Shown here piece by piece: positions 47,391 to 61,181 of a stretch of DNA of 64,000 nucleotides. The stretch comes from Stereum hirsutum FP-91666 SS1 (lineage: Eukaryota > Basidiomycota > Agaricomycetes > Russulales > Stereaceae). Numbering within the stretch: the first letter of the stretch is position 1; each line of letters opens with the position of its first letter. The notes under the pieces are model-generated. The model saw only the letters and a program-made list of their open reading frames with translations. It made no database searches and was not told where the DNA came from. The DNA lies in NCBI RefSeq assembly GCF_000264905.1, contig NW_006763132.1, positions 3,040,023 through 3,104,022 of the forward strand, read 5' to 3'. Position numbers and translations under genes: made by a program.

Positions 47391-50300
47391 GTCCCACCGG
47401 TTACGGGCCCCACATAGCCTCCAGACTCTATAGTGAAGAGGAACGATTGTCTTCCTCGATCTTGGAGTCTGGATTTCGAGACTAGGCAAAGACCAACGGT
47501 AGTTCAACTTGTCCGACACGAAAACGTGTAGGAGGGTTATGACGTTGCCCACAAGTTATACTCGTGTACCAATGGATCGTAATCATCCATTTGGTTTTGA
47601 GACGCCTCGATCATACCGTATGAGATGTCTGCGCCTCTGCGCCTGTATTATGTTCAACGCGATGTGGTGGTAGGTCGTGCATGGATTTTGCTATGAGTCG
47701 ACCTTGTCCTCGGCATGAAAAACCACAAGGTCAACCTCCACTTCTCTCGTGCGCAGAACCTCGAAGTTTGTGAAGAGTCTGGAGCAGTTACTGCATAATC
47801 ACTGGTAGGGTGTGGACAAGTAAGCATGCTACACCTCACCGGATTCTTCGTTCTGACCTCCGAGTCCTCTAGTTTAGACAAACTGATCCTAATGGACCAG
47901 TAGAGGACAACGTTGAAGGTATCCGACCCACCGAGGGCATATAACCAAGAGTCAAGGATTTCAAGTCGCCGCTCGTTATTTGGCGTCGGTTTTTGTTGCG
48001 TGAACAAAGCCCGCAAGGGATGATAGAGTTTTTCACATCGTTTAGCCCATGGACTATGTGAACGGGGAGCTGTGATCGCCCTGGGTCCGGTGGAGCTACC
48101 ACGGAGTGTAAAGACCCTGAGGACGCGCTCACGATGAATGCCAATGTAGGACCGTCATGCCGTACGATGAAAGCGAGTATTTCGACAACATACGCGAGGC
48201 AATATTTTCGCACAGTCGGTGATAACATAGCCACTGGAGCAGAGCCGTCCATTAACCCCGATGAGGGTCCTCCGCAAAGACCAGATACTGGCTGAAATGG
48301 GAACAAAGCCATATCTTCCGATAAAACGTCAACACGTCACAAATAACACCGGTGTTTTGTATGAGAAGCGGTGGATAGGGTATGTAATAGCACGAAGAAA
48401 ATGCACGATGGACAAGCTCATCTCGGGCGCCACGCACCGATGTGAACGAGAGAGTGACTCACCACCTACTCCAATTGACGTCCAGCTGGTCTGAAAATTA
48501 GACGTCCTCTATGACACCGCAGGTCTGGAGCGAGAGTGCACGATAAAAGCTTCTAGATGGACTGCCGTGAGTGCGAGACGAACGGATGTTGTAAACGTTC
48601 ACTGGATATTTGGAGTCTTCACCACTCTAGGAAGGAATGGTTTTGATGATCAGTGAGAAGTAGACGTACCTTAAATAACGAGAAAAGGTTGGTCGGCAGG
48701 CAAATGAGCCTTTGACAATGAATAGGACATTCACATAGCCATGCGACGCCACGCAACGGTCATGACCCGGCTCGTCCTTCATTTTGAGCACGAGTCGACA
48801 GCCCTTCAACACTCGGCTTTTCCTAATTGGCCTGGGTGGGAGAAAATCGCATCAGGAGAAGTGAAGGGAACTAAGAAAAAAAATAAACACACTTGTTTAC
48901 AACATCTTCTTGTAGCGCGGAATCTGACTCCCACACACACTGCTTGGGATTTGTACTAGGCGACCGGTGGGTTCCTATGACTAAGAAGAGTACAAGCCTG
49001 AACAGAGACACTCATCTATCACGATTGACCATTTTGACGGCTACTGGGGACCTTCTCTGAAACGCACGAAGCATCCTAAAAGTAGTACATAACTGATGAA
49101 TACACCTAGAGCTTTTGTAAGAACAAGGATGAGATCTTAGTATAGAGAGATGTCTGTCCAGGTCTATCAAGACCCGACGCGGAAACTCCGCACCCGCACG
49201 GTCTCTGTGCTGTTTGTATTACTTCTCCATGTCGGACTTGGTTGGACCAGGAGCCGGAGAGCGAAAAAGAAACAGGGCGCACCAACGACGTGAGATCTGG
49301 CCGGTGTTGTTTGCTGTTCTAGGGCCGTCGCGAGTGGCGTTTCACTCACTGCATCCAATACAATCTTGTAACTCGAGGCGGTGCTTTCAACAAGGTTATC
49401 CCGTAAGGATCGTTGGGGGACGGGTACTGAGACAAGGAGGAATTCTCGACCTTGCATATATTGAGAACAGAGTGAGCTGAGTTAGTTCCGGAGTTCGGAG
49501 CAAGGATGAATGAACTACTTACGACCATTCTCATCTCGTAGAGCACATCAACAGTGGTAATCCGACTCTGTTTGTGATTTCAACAACCAATATGTCGATC
49601 GTCGTTCGGTACCCTAGCATCAAGAACTGCCAGCAAACTGCCAGCATATAAAAGAATAATAAGATGGACCACAGAGATAACGGGATGTTCGTTGTGTTCG
49701 TCGAAACGCGAGAACAGAGGCAATCTAAATTTAGGGATGAATGACATGCAAGCACGAATTCTCTCGCCAATGAGAGAGAGCCTTCTGCTAGAGCGAATGA
49801 AACAGCACTCACCTCCGCGAGAGATGTGGACTGATCAGTGCACTCTCCATCCTCCACTTCCTTTCTGTCCATCCATGTGTCCAATTCGTAGGAAAATCGA
49901 GTAGCCATGAAAAAAAAACCCTCCTTCCTTTCTTCCTCAATGTGAGAGCCCGCAGCACTTCTCCAAACACGCATGGATCGCATCAGACTGGGACAGATAG
50001 GCAAATGAGAGTGGAAGAGACATGCTGAGGTGTTGTCGACCGTCGTACACGGAAAGGCGCGGAATGTGCTGCGAAGTACAATCGTGCACTTCATATATCT
50101 CAACGCACGACTGGAATCCGTGTCTGGTAATGTTAGTGTTCTTGTCAATGTGTTTTTGGTCCCGAGCCACCGCTACCAACGAGCCACGTTACGCTTTCGC
50201 CCCAATGATCTCATCGATACAGGACCCCAGGTGCGACACCGACATCGTTTTAATAGCCGGGGGCCAAGCGAATCTCGAGCCTCGATAGTGTGTCCAGATT

Positions 50301-52479
50301 GCAAACGCCTCTTGACTCCTCTTGATCGAGACGAAGAAAGAAGAAAATATGAAGACGGGGACTGGTTGGTGTACCCGACCAAATTGGCAACGAACTACGA
50401 ATCCTGATTGGGCAGATATGCCGACCGATGTCGATCAGCCTGCCAAGCAAGCATCGGAAAGGCTGGACGGGCAGAAAGTCATTGACTCCTTGGCCACTAC
50501 GTCAACCACCCACTCGGAGAGAACACAATGTAGCGGAGTGTAACCTGAACCCGAACCCGTGTAGCAGCCTAAGAACTCATCAACAGCGCAAACACATATA
50601 CGCGGCTGCCAGACCATCAAAGAAACTGAAGACGAGGATGACATCTTCACCCCAAAGACCGACTCTGCGCCGGCCATTTCTCTCATTTTCTCTCCACATC
50701 GTGCACCTAAGTATGGCACGAAACCCGGAGAGTGTCCGATTGCACGATGGCGCTGCTATTGGAAATGCAAAATGGAATACTTATTTAAGGAACGGATATT
50801 TGACCCAAGATCTCCGTAAGATCGACCGGCTGAATTCCCCAGTACAAGCGCAGACGGCGAACCCGAGGGCCAAGACGAGAGTTGGACAAGAGCAAAAAGC
50901 CATAAAATCACTTGGCTTACAGTCCGCGAGTTGGACTGGTTTCGCTAGAGGTTGATGCGTGGACCAGTCAAGATCTCGGATGTTCGAGTTTGCTCCACTC
51001 CATACGATATCTCGACGTTTAGGCACGAGTCTTCAGCGGTCAAGTTTGGCGCAAGTTTCGCCAATCATGAATGACTCGACTTTCCGCTTTTTCTGAATAT
51101 TTTTCCGTAGCCACTTCACGGCATAGGTGTTATTCTGAAGTCAATGCAGCCTTCGATCAAAGATAGAAGCGAAGTTGCGCACCTAAGAAGCGGTCAAGAC
51201 GACGACGATCTGCTACGGCTGCACACGCACCGTAGACTCATCGGTACTTCCGCTGGTACGAACAAGCGGTCGACAAAGACGGCGAGAACATCACACAGGG
51301 CAAGAACATGGCATCAGATATCAATCATCACTCAAACCATAGAGGAAAAGAATGGTCTGTGTTATGGTGATTGCGGAACATGTATGCGTACAACCTCCTT
51401 TTCACGCGGTTGCAGCACTGAAGAGGAAGTAGGAGGAAGGACGGCCGCGGACAGGCAACCGTCGGTGCACTTTGACTGCCGACCTGATGAAAGGCGCCGG
51501 TGAGGCTAGTGCGGGCGTCTATCGGTGGCGTCTGGACGGTCGACGGACAGACAGCTCGAGGGACGGTCACGACGTTCCGGGACGCGCCTGTGCATGATTC
51601 GAGATGAGCCCCACGCGAAGGCGACCAGCACGCTAATCTCAGAGGCCGTGCATTTGTAGGACGTGGAGAGACGGGCGTCTACCTTAGACGGTTGGCGAGC
51701 AATGGCAGGGGAACCCTGACGAAACGAAATATAGGCTCTCCCATCACGCGTTCGGTAATCTCATCCTCTTTTCATCCACCATCTATACAGATCCCTCCGA
51801 GGACCGACTCCCCCTGCCCCGTTCGCAATCCCTGTGCCATTCTTGTAGACGGAGACTAAAAAGTCCGATTCACCGCGACTTCACTGCTCTGTCCCCTTTC
51901 CCTGTCGACCATCTCAAACAAAAGGGACTAACGCTCCTCATCGAATACAAACCAATCCGAAACCCATCCGTAGTCCGACACGCAGGGGGAAAGCCAGATC
52001 GCACTTGGAGACGGCCTTTCCCGAACAGCGTTCTGTGTTGTGTTGTCTATTAACTAACAGCAGAGCCATACACCCGACGGGTACGTCCATTGTCAGCCCA
52101 TTATACGACATCCCCATAACGGATAGAGGATACTAATCAACAGACGCTCTGCTCCAGCACCCAGCAGTCAAAAACCCGAGCTGCGTCTACGAAGAAGTAA
52201 GACTCACCCCTGGCCTTGCCCCTTCCGTCTATCCTCCAAACGATTCGCACGCTCTCCGTTTGCATATCGTATCGGCACCACGTCAGCCTGAACACCCAAC
52301 CGCGATCTCAACCCCATCCTCCGCCCCAACCACCGTTAACCCCACCAACTACCTCAAACCTCTAAACTCAAACACTCTTCTCCTCGACTTGCCGACCCTC
52401 TCGATCACGAGCACATTCCATCAACACGAGCGCGTCTGTCTTCTTGCCCACCACATCCACCACCGTCGTACTTCCACCC
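47391..52479. other. 5.1-kb gene-poor stretch and leader of the second Zn2Cys6 gene
   Basis: No gene is supported. A 205-codon minus-strand frame around 49531-50148 has hydrophobic runs but no family features or matching splice signals. The last several hundred bases (about 51.7-52.48 kb) are C-rich and likely form the promoter and long 5' leader of the transcription factor at 52480, with an upstream open frame from 52260. Confidence 0.5.
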
Positions 52480-55400
52480 ATGAACGCCCGACCGTCCTCC
52501 AATTCTCCCAACCGCAGCGATCTCGATACGAGCACCGGACACTCACCTGCATCAGACTTCGACTACGCTGGCTCTATCTCTGCTTCATCCTCTGTCGATA
52601 GCTCCCCTGCCGTCATCCCGAAGGCCATACGTCGCGCGAATTCCGGCTCTGACGATAACCACTCCCCTCGACGACGAACGACTCCCCCATACCTGCAAAA
52701 CAACTCACACGACCGCCTCTCGCTTGAGATGGGACGTCCCTCTTCTGCCGCCGGGAAAGGCGGGTGCTGGTACGTCGCGTCTCTCCTATCCCTATCTCGC
52801 AGCATTCACTGATTGGTGCCTCGCTATACTCTTCCACCACTCCACTATGTGGTTCTATTCGAACGCCGACGACGGAACTGACGCGATTTTCCTTCCTGTC
52901 GGACATCAGGACGTGTCGATTGCGACGAAAGGTGCGCATGTTTCGTGCATCGGTGACCGACTTCATCAATGCTGATCCATTCACAATCCAAATTGTTTTC
53001 TTCGTCTTGCCGACGGTACGCATGATCGCGTTTCGTGTCTGTGCTGGCGGTGTCTTTTTATGCATGTGTAATGGATTATGGATATGATGGGATGGGTGTG
53101 CGCGTGGCGATGGCTATGGTGGTTGTTGGTCATGTCGACTAGAAATGCGATGAGATCCGAGAAGGCGATTCGTGCCAGACGTGTCGAAGGTTGCAGCTGA
53201 AGTGCCTCGGGTGGGGCCCGAAGAGACCTGAGTGGATGAGGGTAAGTCAGCTTTCGTTGCTTGTTAAGAATCCTCTTGCTCATCGCGCCCTTGCCCGTCC
53301 GACGTCATCACTTCCGCGCAATAACACGCCGCCTCATCCCATCATTATCTTGACGATCGACGACCCACCTCTTGTTACGTGTAACTGCTACCTCGATGTT
53401 AACTGTGTCTTCGCCATCGATCCAGGACAAGGACGCCGTCGCGCAATACAAGGCTGAAATCAAGGCTCACCTCCTCAAACTCGGCCTCATCCGCGGCCAG
53501 CCCCGTTCCAACTTCATCCAAACCATCCCTTCCACATCAACGGGTTCCTCGGCCCCACCACTCAGCCGTCATCACTCTGGCGGTGAACTCCAGTCATCCT
53601 TCCGCCACGACCGCCATGACCAACGCCAGCAAATCACGCTCAGCCCACAGTCCCGTGGACATTCGCTGGGACTCGGACTGGGTTTGGGACAAGAACATAG
53701 CCACGGAGGGATGGGCCACGCCGAGTTTGGCCATGGGGGTGTGTTCGGCTTCGAACATACGCCGCCTCTGGACATGAACTTCCCATCAAACGCTGTGACA
53801 GGTCAGTCAGTCATTCCAATCAACAGCCCCTCCCTATTCCCTATCGCACACACACACGCAGCCAAAATTAGAGACGCATGAGAAAAACACGAAGAGTCTT
53901 ACTCACCTCACTTCCGTCCCTATCACGGCACACTTCTAGATCCGCACCTGTTCGAACTCACACCGACCGTGGCGTCATCGGGAGCCGCCGCTAGGGCGCT
54001 TGCGTCGTCGAACAACAACAACAGCAGCGATGTTTCTGCAATGTCGTCCGCCTTTGATTTCCCTAGTACGAACATGGGTGCTGGTTCGCTTTCTTCTTTG
54101 GCTGGGACGAACCTTCCTCTTTCTGCAGCGACTACCCCGACCGGCTTACTGGGATTCGATACGTTTAGCGATGAGCCACGACGACAGCAGCAGCAACAAC
54201 AACAACAGCAAAGAGCGTACCATTATGACGGGCTTGCGTTGAGGATTCCGGCTGGGTCGGGAAACAATGGGGGGACGGTACGAAGGGATCATGTCGTTTA
54301 TTATTTCGACAACGTGAAGGGTCTGCAATACCTCTTCTCGACAAAACAGGCAATGGATGCCTTGTACGCTGTGAGTGCAGCCCTATAATGAATGACTGTC
54401 AGAGTATGTTCGCTGACTTGAAACACTTGACTTACCTTGGACCGACGTACATCTGTTCGTCCAGACGCTTACCGAAGATCCCTCGCACTCCCTCACGGAC
54501 GCCGTCTGCGCTATCGCCAGCCTGCACTATAACCGCACACAACCTGCTTCCCTTCCTTCCTCCTCCATGAATCATCCTCCAGACGACACCCTCGCCCACT
54601 TCTTCCACTCCCAAGCCGCCTATCCGCTCACCTCCATCTCCCAACGAGGCCTACACTCCCACATCACCGAATACGACGTGATGACGGCTTTGCACCTCGT
54701 CAGTTACTCGCTGGCGAGCGTAGGCGGGAAGGTGGTGAACGGGTCGACGGGATGGGGAGGAATGGCGGATTTCGCGATTGAGTGGTTGACGCAGACGAAC
54801 TTGCATCTAGAAGATAATCCGAAGGAAGCCATGGCGAAGATGAGTCCGAGCGGCGCATTCGCCGTGAGAGCGACGATGGTGAGTCGAGTCTCTGGCTCGC
54901 TTCCCACTACCATGAGAAGATAGACACTGAGTATCATGGTCTTGTCTGTCCCACGTAGTGCATCGACATCTTTATGAGCCTCACCATCAGGCAGCCGCCC
55001 CGACTTCTCGCACTCTACCGGCGCCTCTTGGGTGACGGCAACAGCGGGAACAACGGAGGCAACGGCTGGTCTAGCGCCTCGCATTCCCGGTCCAGCAGCA
55101 TCTCGAGTGTCTTCGGGGCGGCCTCTGTCTCGCGCAACAACGCTACGTCGGGCACGACTAGTGGGGTGGAGCAGCTCATCGTCTGCACGGATGGCGTCCT
55201 GCTAGCACTAGCTGAGATGGCCGCTCTGGCGCATTGGAAGGCGCAAGAGACCCGCAACAACTCGTTGAGCATGCGAGAGCTGGTTGCGCGCGGCAACGCG
55301 ATAGAACGGTCGCTCAGCCAGCATAGGGATATGTCCGTCGACATCTCGCTCGCCACATTCGGAGATATGCACCGTGATAGTGCGGGGATGATGTTGCCAC

Positions 55401-55909
55401 CAATGAGGGACGGACGTACCTTCGAGCAGCAGACAAGCGAGGAGATGTCGAGGAAGTTGGCCGCTGCGATTTGGTTCGAGGCGGCGATGATGTACTTGAA
55501 TTCAATCTTGAGCGGGCCTTGTCCTAGTGAGTGTTCCCCTTCTTTATTGATCGTGTGCCTGGTATGTGGTATGAGACTGAATTGCTGATGTGAAACATTT
55601 GGGTGGACAGGCGTACCGGAGATCACGAGCTCAGCCAACACGATCATGCATCTATTGCAACGACTGCCCACAACGAACCTGGACCGTGCTTTGTTGCTGC
55701 CGTTGGGCATCGCCGGTGGCCTGATGGACGACCAGCAGCAGCGAATGACGGTTAGGAATAGACTGTTAAGATTCGGGGAGGATAATGTGAACGTACGGCA
55801 GATTGTAGGGTTGATGCTGGCGGTGTGGCAGAGACGGGATTCTACTGGCACAGTGGTTGACTGGCGAGACGTTATGCAGGAGCAGGCTCTGGCGCTGTTG
55901 TTCATGTAA
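52480..55909 (+). CDS. Zn2Cys6 fungal transcription factor (copy 2)
   Basis: Nuclear DNA-binding regulator, paralogue of the factor at 8305-12056. Eight exons fit in phase: 52480-52769, 52910-52931 (22 nt), 53143-53241, 53426-53801, 53940-54370, 54465-54878, 54959-55526 and 55611-55909, giving 832 residues. The zinc cluster is C96-x2-C99-x6-C106-x8-C115-x2-C118-x6-C125; the 22-nt exon carries TCRLRRK. The linker LGWGPKRPEWMR matches the other copy's LGFGQKRPEWLK, and the intron after RRK is in the same place. A KAEIKAHLLKLGLIRG helix follows, then Gly/Ser/His-rich and Gln-rich (QQQQ) segments. The alpha-helical regulator domain (from about residue 370: YYFDNVKGLQYLFSTKQAMD, DAVCAIASLHY, FAIEWLTQTN) ends in EQALALLFM, like EALLLV in copy 1. 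The two copies have diverged strongly outside these blocks. Confidence 0.88.
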
Positions 55910-57027
55910 TTTGCATATGAGTATGGGGGCGGTAGGACTGGCAGGCGAGGATGAGTCGACGATACGCACTTCGTTTTTTTTTCTGGTTCTTGTTGCTTAA
56001 TATACTATTCCTCCTGTCGTATTGTGTTTTCGAGTTAAACATAGATAGATGCATGTCACTCTTCCATGATCTGCGTACTCGTGGGTTCTCTTCGCGTGGT
56101 TTTTATTTAGGATTTTCTCCTATGTACTGCAGTCAATGTCTGTCCACTATTTATGAATGTCATGACACTCACTAATCCACATTTTCACCATCATAAATTT
56201 GGCAAAATGCAGGAGGAGCAGAGGACGAAACGACAGGCAGAGCAGAGAGATGATGGGGGTCGAGTGCGAAGAGGAAGGTGAGGAGGAGGTCGTGGGTAAC
56301 ATATCCCGGTGGACCTCGGGCTTTAGCCGTTATGCGAGCGCTCACAACGCGCTCATGACGTTATCTCCTTTAGTCAAAGGATCCGGAGGCCGTCTCGCGT
56401 CGGAAGTTCCTGACGGGGTCACACCATTCGCCACCTACCGTCCAAGTTCATTTCTGCACGCAAAATCCACTTGAAATTATAGTCTCGATAGGAGTAAGGA
56501 AGAAAACCTTGGGAAGATTTTGTCTATTCAAAATAAACATTAGTTTCTAAGTTTCTTCAACTCTTGACGTATCCGAATTGTGTTACGTATGTCGGCGTGT
56601 CGCGCCCAAGTCGCGCTCAAGGATGATGTACTTTCATTGTGCCCAGTCTGAGCTTTCTGAGCGCTGAACAATGACTTTATACGGGCGCTGAGTATACACA
56701 ATGCGTCGAGAAGAAAAGCAGTCTAAAAGTGTCGGGCGCGACACCAAGCAAGTTGGGAGCAGGAGAAATCGGATGGGGGTGCACGGTCACGTGGCTTAAA
56801 GCGAACAGGCACGCCGGCATCGCGTGGCTTGATTGCCTCGCGTCGGGCCACGCACCTTTTGCAAAGTTCGAGTTTGGTTTCCAACCAACCCTCGTCTTGT
56901 CGTCGTCCTCCACGACCTCCGCGACCCGTCTCACTCATACAGTGCATCCAACTCTCACCTCTCATTATTGTCCGAAACATTCTGCACCTTTACGTCCCAT
57001 CTCTCTCGCTCTGTCTCTGCCATCATC
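55910..57027. other. Intergenic, promoter of the GBD/FH3 gene
   Basis: No gene is seen. The right end holds the promoter and leader of the gene starting at 57028. CGCG-rich motifs (GTCGCGCC, GGGCGCGAC) occur about 300-440 bp upstream of its start. Confidence 0.5.
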
Positions 57028-59986
57028 ATGTTCAAAGGGATCATACCCTCCAAACGGACCGCCTCCATCGATTTCCAGATGGTCACCCCGCTAGGGGACA
57101 GCCATGGTAAGGAGAATGAGCCGCACCCACCATTTATACAGGTCTCTGTTCCCAGCTCAACGTCAAGGGCGACCAACAAGCCAAAGACTGAGAAGTCTAA
57201 GGCCAAGAAGGGCTCGCCATCTGCTATCACTCTCGCAGAGCAGCTCGGCGAGATGGATGAGGCATTCGACAAACTGCTTGTAAGTTAACGTGATGCTCTA
57301 CGCTTCTAAAATACAGTGTAACATGGGTATACTACGCAGGACGACCTCCAAATCCCCACCAGCCTCCGGCCGAAGCTAACCGGCATGGAGCCTTCCGTCA
57401 AAGCCGCCATGCTCAAATCCTCGCACACCATGACAGCGACCCAAAACCCCTTCCTCCACCAACAACCGACTCAACCAACTCAACCATCGGCCCCGGCCAC
57501 ACCCACCACACCCAACCGAGGCACCGTCCGTCGTGTCCACAGTGGAGGTTCACTTTCCATCGAGTCACCCTGCCCGCAGAGACTCTTCACCGACCGATTC
57601 CACACCTCCGGCCGTGCCATCGGTGCCGCCTTCGCCGAAACTTCGTCTCCCGAACACCCCAGCGCTACCGTCGGGCGGGGTGCCCCAAACATCGGTCATG
57701 CCACGAGGATGTCAGTTGCTGATTTCGCCAGCTCCATCCCGATATTGCCGCGTCCAAAATCAAGGGCGCAGGGAAACACTGTGTTCTCGGAGAATGGTGT
57801 GTCGTTGGGAAAGGGGGGAAAGAACGGATTGCTTCATATGCAGATTGTGGGCACGTTGAATGGGACGTCAAGTTTACAGCTGGACGTTGAGGTGGTCAAG
57901 AAGTTGAGGCTGTTATTGCGGAACGAATCGGCGAGGTATGCATGCTCCGTTTTACGTGCCTCAATTTTGTGTTGATAGCCGATTCTGCTCAGTTGGACTC
58001 AAGATTTCTTACGCGGAGGTGGTTACTCTGCTCTCCTCACTCGTCTTAACGAGTTGCTTGAAGTTGAATGGAGGTAAGTTTCCTGCTTCCTCTTTTCTCT
58101 TGTGGACTTCGCTCGGTCAGTGCTTCGAAGAACGTGCGGACGGCTCTTTAGGGGCAGGGGTCCATATGTTCAAAATCTATTTGCATCCGAACATGAGGCT
58201 CTTCTTCTGGTAGCTGCCGTAACACTGTCGTCATTTTCGAACCGATTTGTGGCACCTCACGCCACGCGACCCCTTACCACCTCTGCACTCTTCTATGCAC
58301 ACATTCTCTTTCACAATTTACTGACTGGCATCAAACTGAACACAGAGAGGAACAACATGACGATCAAGTCCTGCACGAACTTCTCCGCTGCTTCAAGGCC
58401 CTCTCCACCTCGACCATCGGCTGCTTCGCCCTCCGCTCTTCTTGCCCCACTCCTTTCACCCAACTCGCCTCTCTCCTGTTCTCAGACAAGAAGCCGGGCG
58501 ATGTTGCCACCCGCCAACTCATCGTCGACCTCCTCCTCATCCTTTTCGAGCTCTATCCTCCCGGCTCTTGCCTTCCAGCCTCTCAGTCCGGCTTACAGGG
58601 CTCTGCATCACGCGATCTTTGGGCGGGCTCGACTTTGACACCGCCTTCACCAATCAAGGCTACCCACCATCGCTCTGGTTCCGGGTCCGACTCCGCCCCT
58701 TCCACACCCACCTCCGCCGTCTCCGCAATAATCCTACCCTACCCTCACAAAACCACCTTCTCCCTCCTCCGCGCTCTCCTCCTCACCCCCGCTCCACCGC
58801 CCTCCGAAGCTCCTCCCATCCCACTCGAGCCCCACGAATTCATCGACGCGCTCCACAAGCCTCGGATTTATAAGACCTATCTGCAGGAGCTGAGCGATGT
58901 TTGTAGGGACTACTTTTGGGTGTTTTGTCACCCGAATAATGCGATTTGGAATTTGAGGGAGACGGACGAGGGCAAGGTGGAGAAGCCGAGGGCGCCAGGG
59001 GGGATGACGGGGGGTGTGGAGTTCGAGGCGATGGGTTATTTGGTGGGTTTGATTTTATTCTCTTTATATTTATTTATTTCTTCGCGATATTGAACCGGGT
59101 TCCTGTTATCGTCTCGTTCGGATGTGTTTGTGTAGACACTGCATTTCAAGCTGGTGAATGCGATCGCAAAGTCGGCTCATGACCTTCGTCTTCCGAAGGA
59201 GCACGAACACTCCGCGCATCAGTTCCATACCGATATGTTCCTGTCCGGCATGGAACGCATCATCCTCGTACGTCCCCTTCCAATGTCCCATCATTCACCC
59301 ACATAACCTCACGCTCACCTAACTATTCTCCCCGACCATCACAGGTCGCCCGCAAAGCCTCCACAGCCTATTACCCAACTCTCCATCTCGAACTTTCCCG
59401 CTACATCAACCTCGCCCTCCAGGCAGACTTTGACCTCCCCTGGACAGTTTCTCGGCTCCTTGGTCCTCCGCCCACCGCTCTGTCCAACAAACCAAAGACA
59501 ACACAAACGACGCCGACAAGGAAAGGCACGGGACAGACGACCACGACGCCTACGAAGCAAAGGCCGGCGCCGACAACGCCTACGAGGATGGGATTCGCGA
59601 CGGGCGGCATGGTGTCTCCCACGAAGCAGGGATTCGCTACAGGTGGTCAGATGGCCTCGCCGACGAAGCAGAACTTCGCTACCGGGGGCATGATCTCGCC
59701 GACGAAACAGAATTTCGCAACGGGAGGCTTGGGGTCGCCGACGAAGCAGAGTTTTGCGACTGGTGGTGGTCCATCGTCCCCGACGAAGCAAGGGTACTCG
59801 ACTGGTGGACTTGGATCGCCGACGAAGCAGAGTTTTGGAGCGAGTGGACCGGCGTCGCCTACGAAGAAGAGTTTCGGAGCGGGTGGGTCGCAGTCGGTGG
59901 TGGGTAGTGCATTGACGGGGCAGGGTGGACAGGGGCAGTCGTTTTTGCCGCAGCCGAGGAAGGCGGAGCCGTTGAAGTTCAACTAG
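57028..59986 (+). CDS. Formin-type GBD/FH3 protein with SPTK repeats
   Basis: Predicted Rho-GTPase-binding scaffold. Six exons fit in phase: 57028-57279, 57340-57935, 57993-58073, 58346-59042, 59136-59267 and 59345-59986, giving 799 residues. LGEMDEAFDKLLDDLQIPTS and LRPKLTGMEPSVKAAML start the GTPase-binding region. The FH3-like armadillo part includes WTQDFLRGGGYSALLTRLNE and VLHELLRCFKALSTSTIGCFAL and runs to about residue 590. These are hallmarks of the Drf_GBD/Drf_FH3 part of diaphanous formins, but no FH1 or FH2 actin-assembling domain follows, so it is not a formin. From about residue 668 the tail is a tandem array of units like SPTKQNFATGGM, with seven SPTK motifs, each a perfect consensus for cyclin-dependent kinases (S-P-x-K). 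This suggests cell-cycle-controlled polarity or septation work, which is inference. Confidence 0.85.
59588..59895 (+). repeat. Coding tandem repeat, SPTK units
   Basis: About eight 36-42-bp units encode (G/N/S)FATGGxxSPTKQ. Codon choice varies between units, so the repeat is kept at the protein level and is not a very recent expansion. The last units drift to SFGASG and SFGAGG. Confidence 0.88.
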
Positions 59987-61181
59987 ACTGGTTCACCGAC
60001 CTTTGTGGGTGAGCCTCAGGAGAGATGTTTATAGATGGACGAGGACGAACCGTTGACGAGAGGAATGGTTGATGCTGGATGATGAGGATGACCATGACCA
60101 TGACGACCCCATGCTGACCGCGACCGCTGCTGAGTGCTGCTAGGCTTACGAATCTGAACTTGACTCTAACGTTCATTGACGTGAATCGACTTGACGAAAA
60201 ACCAAAAATCTTGTACCATTATCCCATTATCCCCAGGCCTTCCGTTTCATGTTCTCTGTTTCACACTTCGCTTTCGTTCGCCCCACCTCACCTCCATCTG
60301 TTCATGAATCATTTATTACTACAAGTTTCCTCTAAATATGTTTTCTTTCTTTATCGATTACTATCCTTGCTCTGCCGTCAGTCGACCCTCTCATATACAA
60401 ATACATGTTACATGTTACTCGCCCGACGCTAGTACGGTAAGTATTCCCGTTCGTTCTTTCCCCTGGCGACGACAGTCGTTCTCATCATATGTAAGCCTCC
60501 TTGATGGAGACCCTTCCCACTCCGTCTCCACTATTTCCTTGTTCTCTCCTATGTGTCATCTCCGTTCTCCGTTCGAAGTTTGATATTTGCATCGCGCTGC
60601 ATTCCGATTCTTCTGGATCTTTAGAAGTACTGATTCTGACTGGCACGACTCAGAGGATCATTCAGACTGTTTGTTTCTTGCGTATACTGCATCTATAACC
60701 AGGGTGCTATGTTAACGGAATGATTCACTATATAAGAATGCACGTAGGTTATTCTTTAGAGGTGTCTTTGTGATGAGCAGCGGATGCGAGTTCGTGCTAA
60801 GCCGAACCGACTTGAACGATGTCGAGTGTGTACAATCCTTGCATCCGATTCTCGCCGGTTCTCGATCAAGAAAGATCCCCCAGTGCCAGGCGTCAACGTC
60901 GCGCACTTGGGTACGATGACCTTCAAGTTCTTCGAGGCCTTTCTTTGAGGGTCTTCAGTATCGATATCACAAGCTTGTTCAATCTACCGTAGAAGCAGCA
61001 ATCGAATAAACCAGTACAAGATGAGTAACTATGTCGTTGTGGCGCGACAGCTGTGGCGTAAGAAGGAACGTGTAGCGAGGACCAGTCCCAAAAAGTTCAC
61101 TCCTTCCTCCCAAATCGTAGAGTTGCGTTCACGTAAGTATAATCTACATATTTGACAAATATATTGTCAGTCATGCTGATG
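59987..61181. other. Intergenic between convergent genes
   Basis: This lies between the stop of the GBD/FH3 gene (+) and the stop of the DUF6535 gene (-), so it holds both 3' UTRs. No gene, RNA or repeat structure is seen. Confidence 0.55.

Noticed and set aside
35664..47495. GGCAAAGAC present outside both ends of the RecQ/DUF6589 element as a possible target duplication
   Set aside because: It lies at unequal distances from the inverted repeats (about 40 and 95 bp), so it does not behave like a target duplication.
49531..50148. 205-codon minus-strand frame with hydrophobic stretches
   Set aside because: No recognisable family, no supporting splice sites, and composition like the surrounding non-coding DNA.
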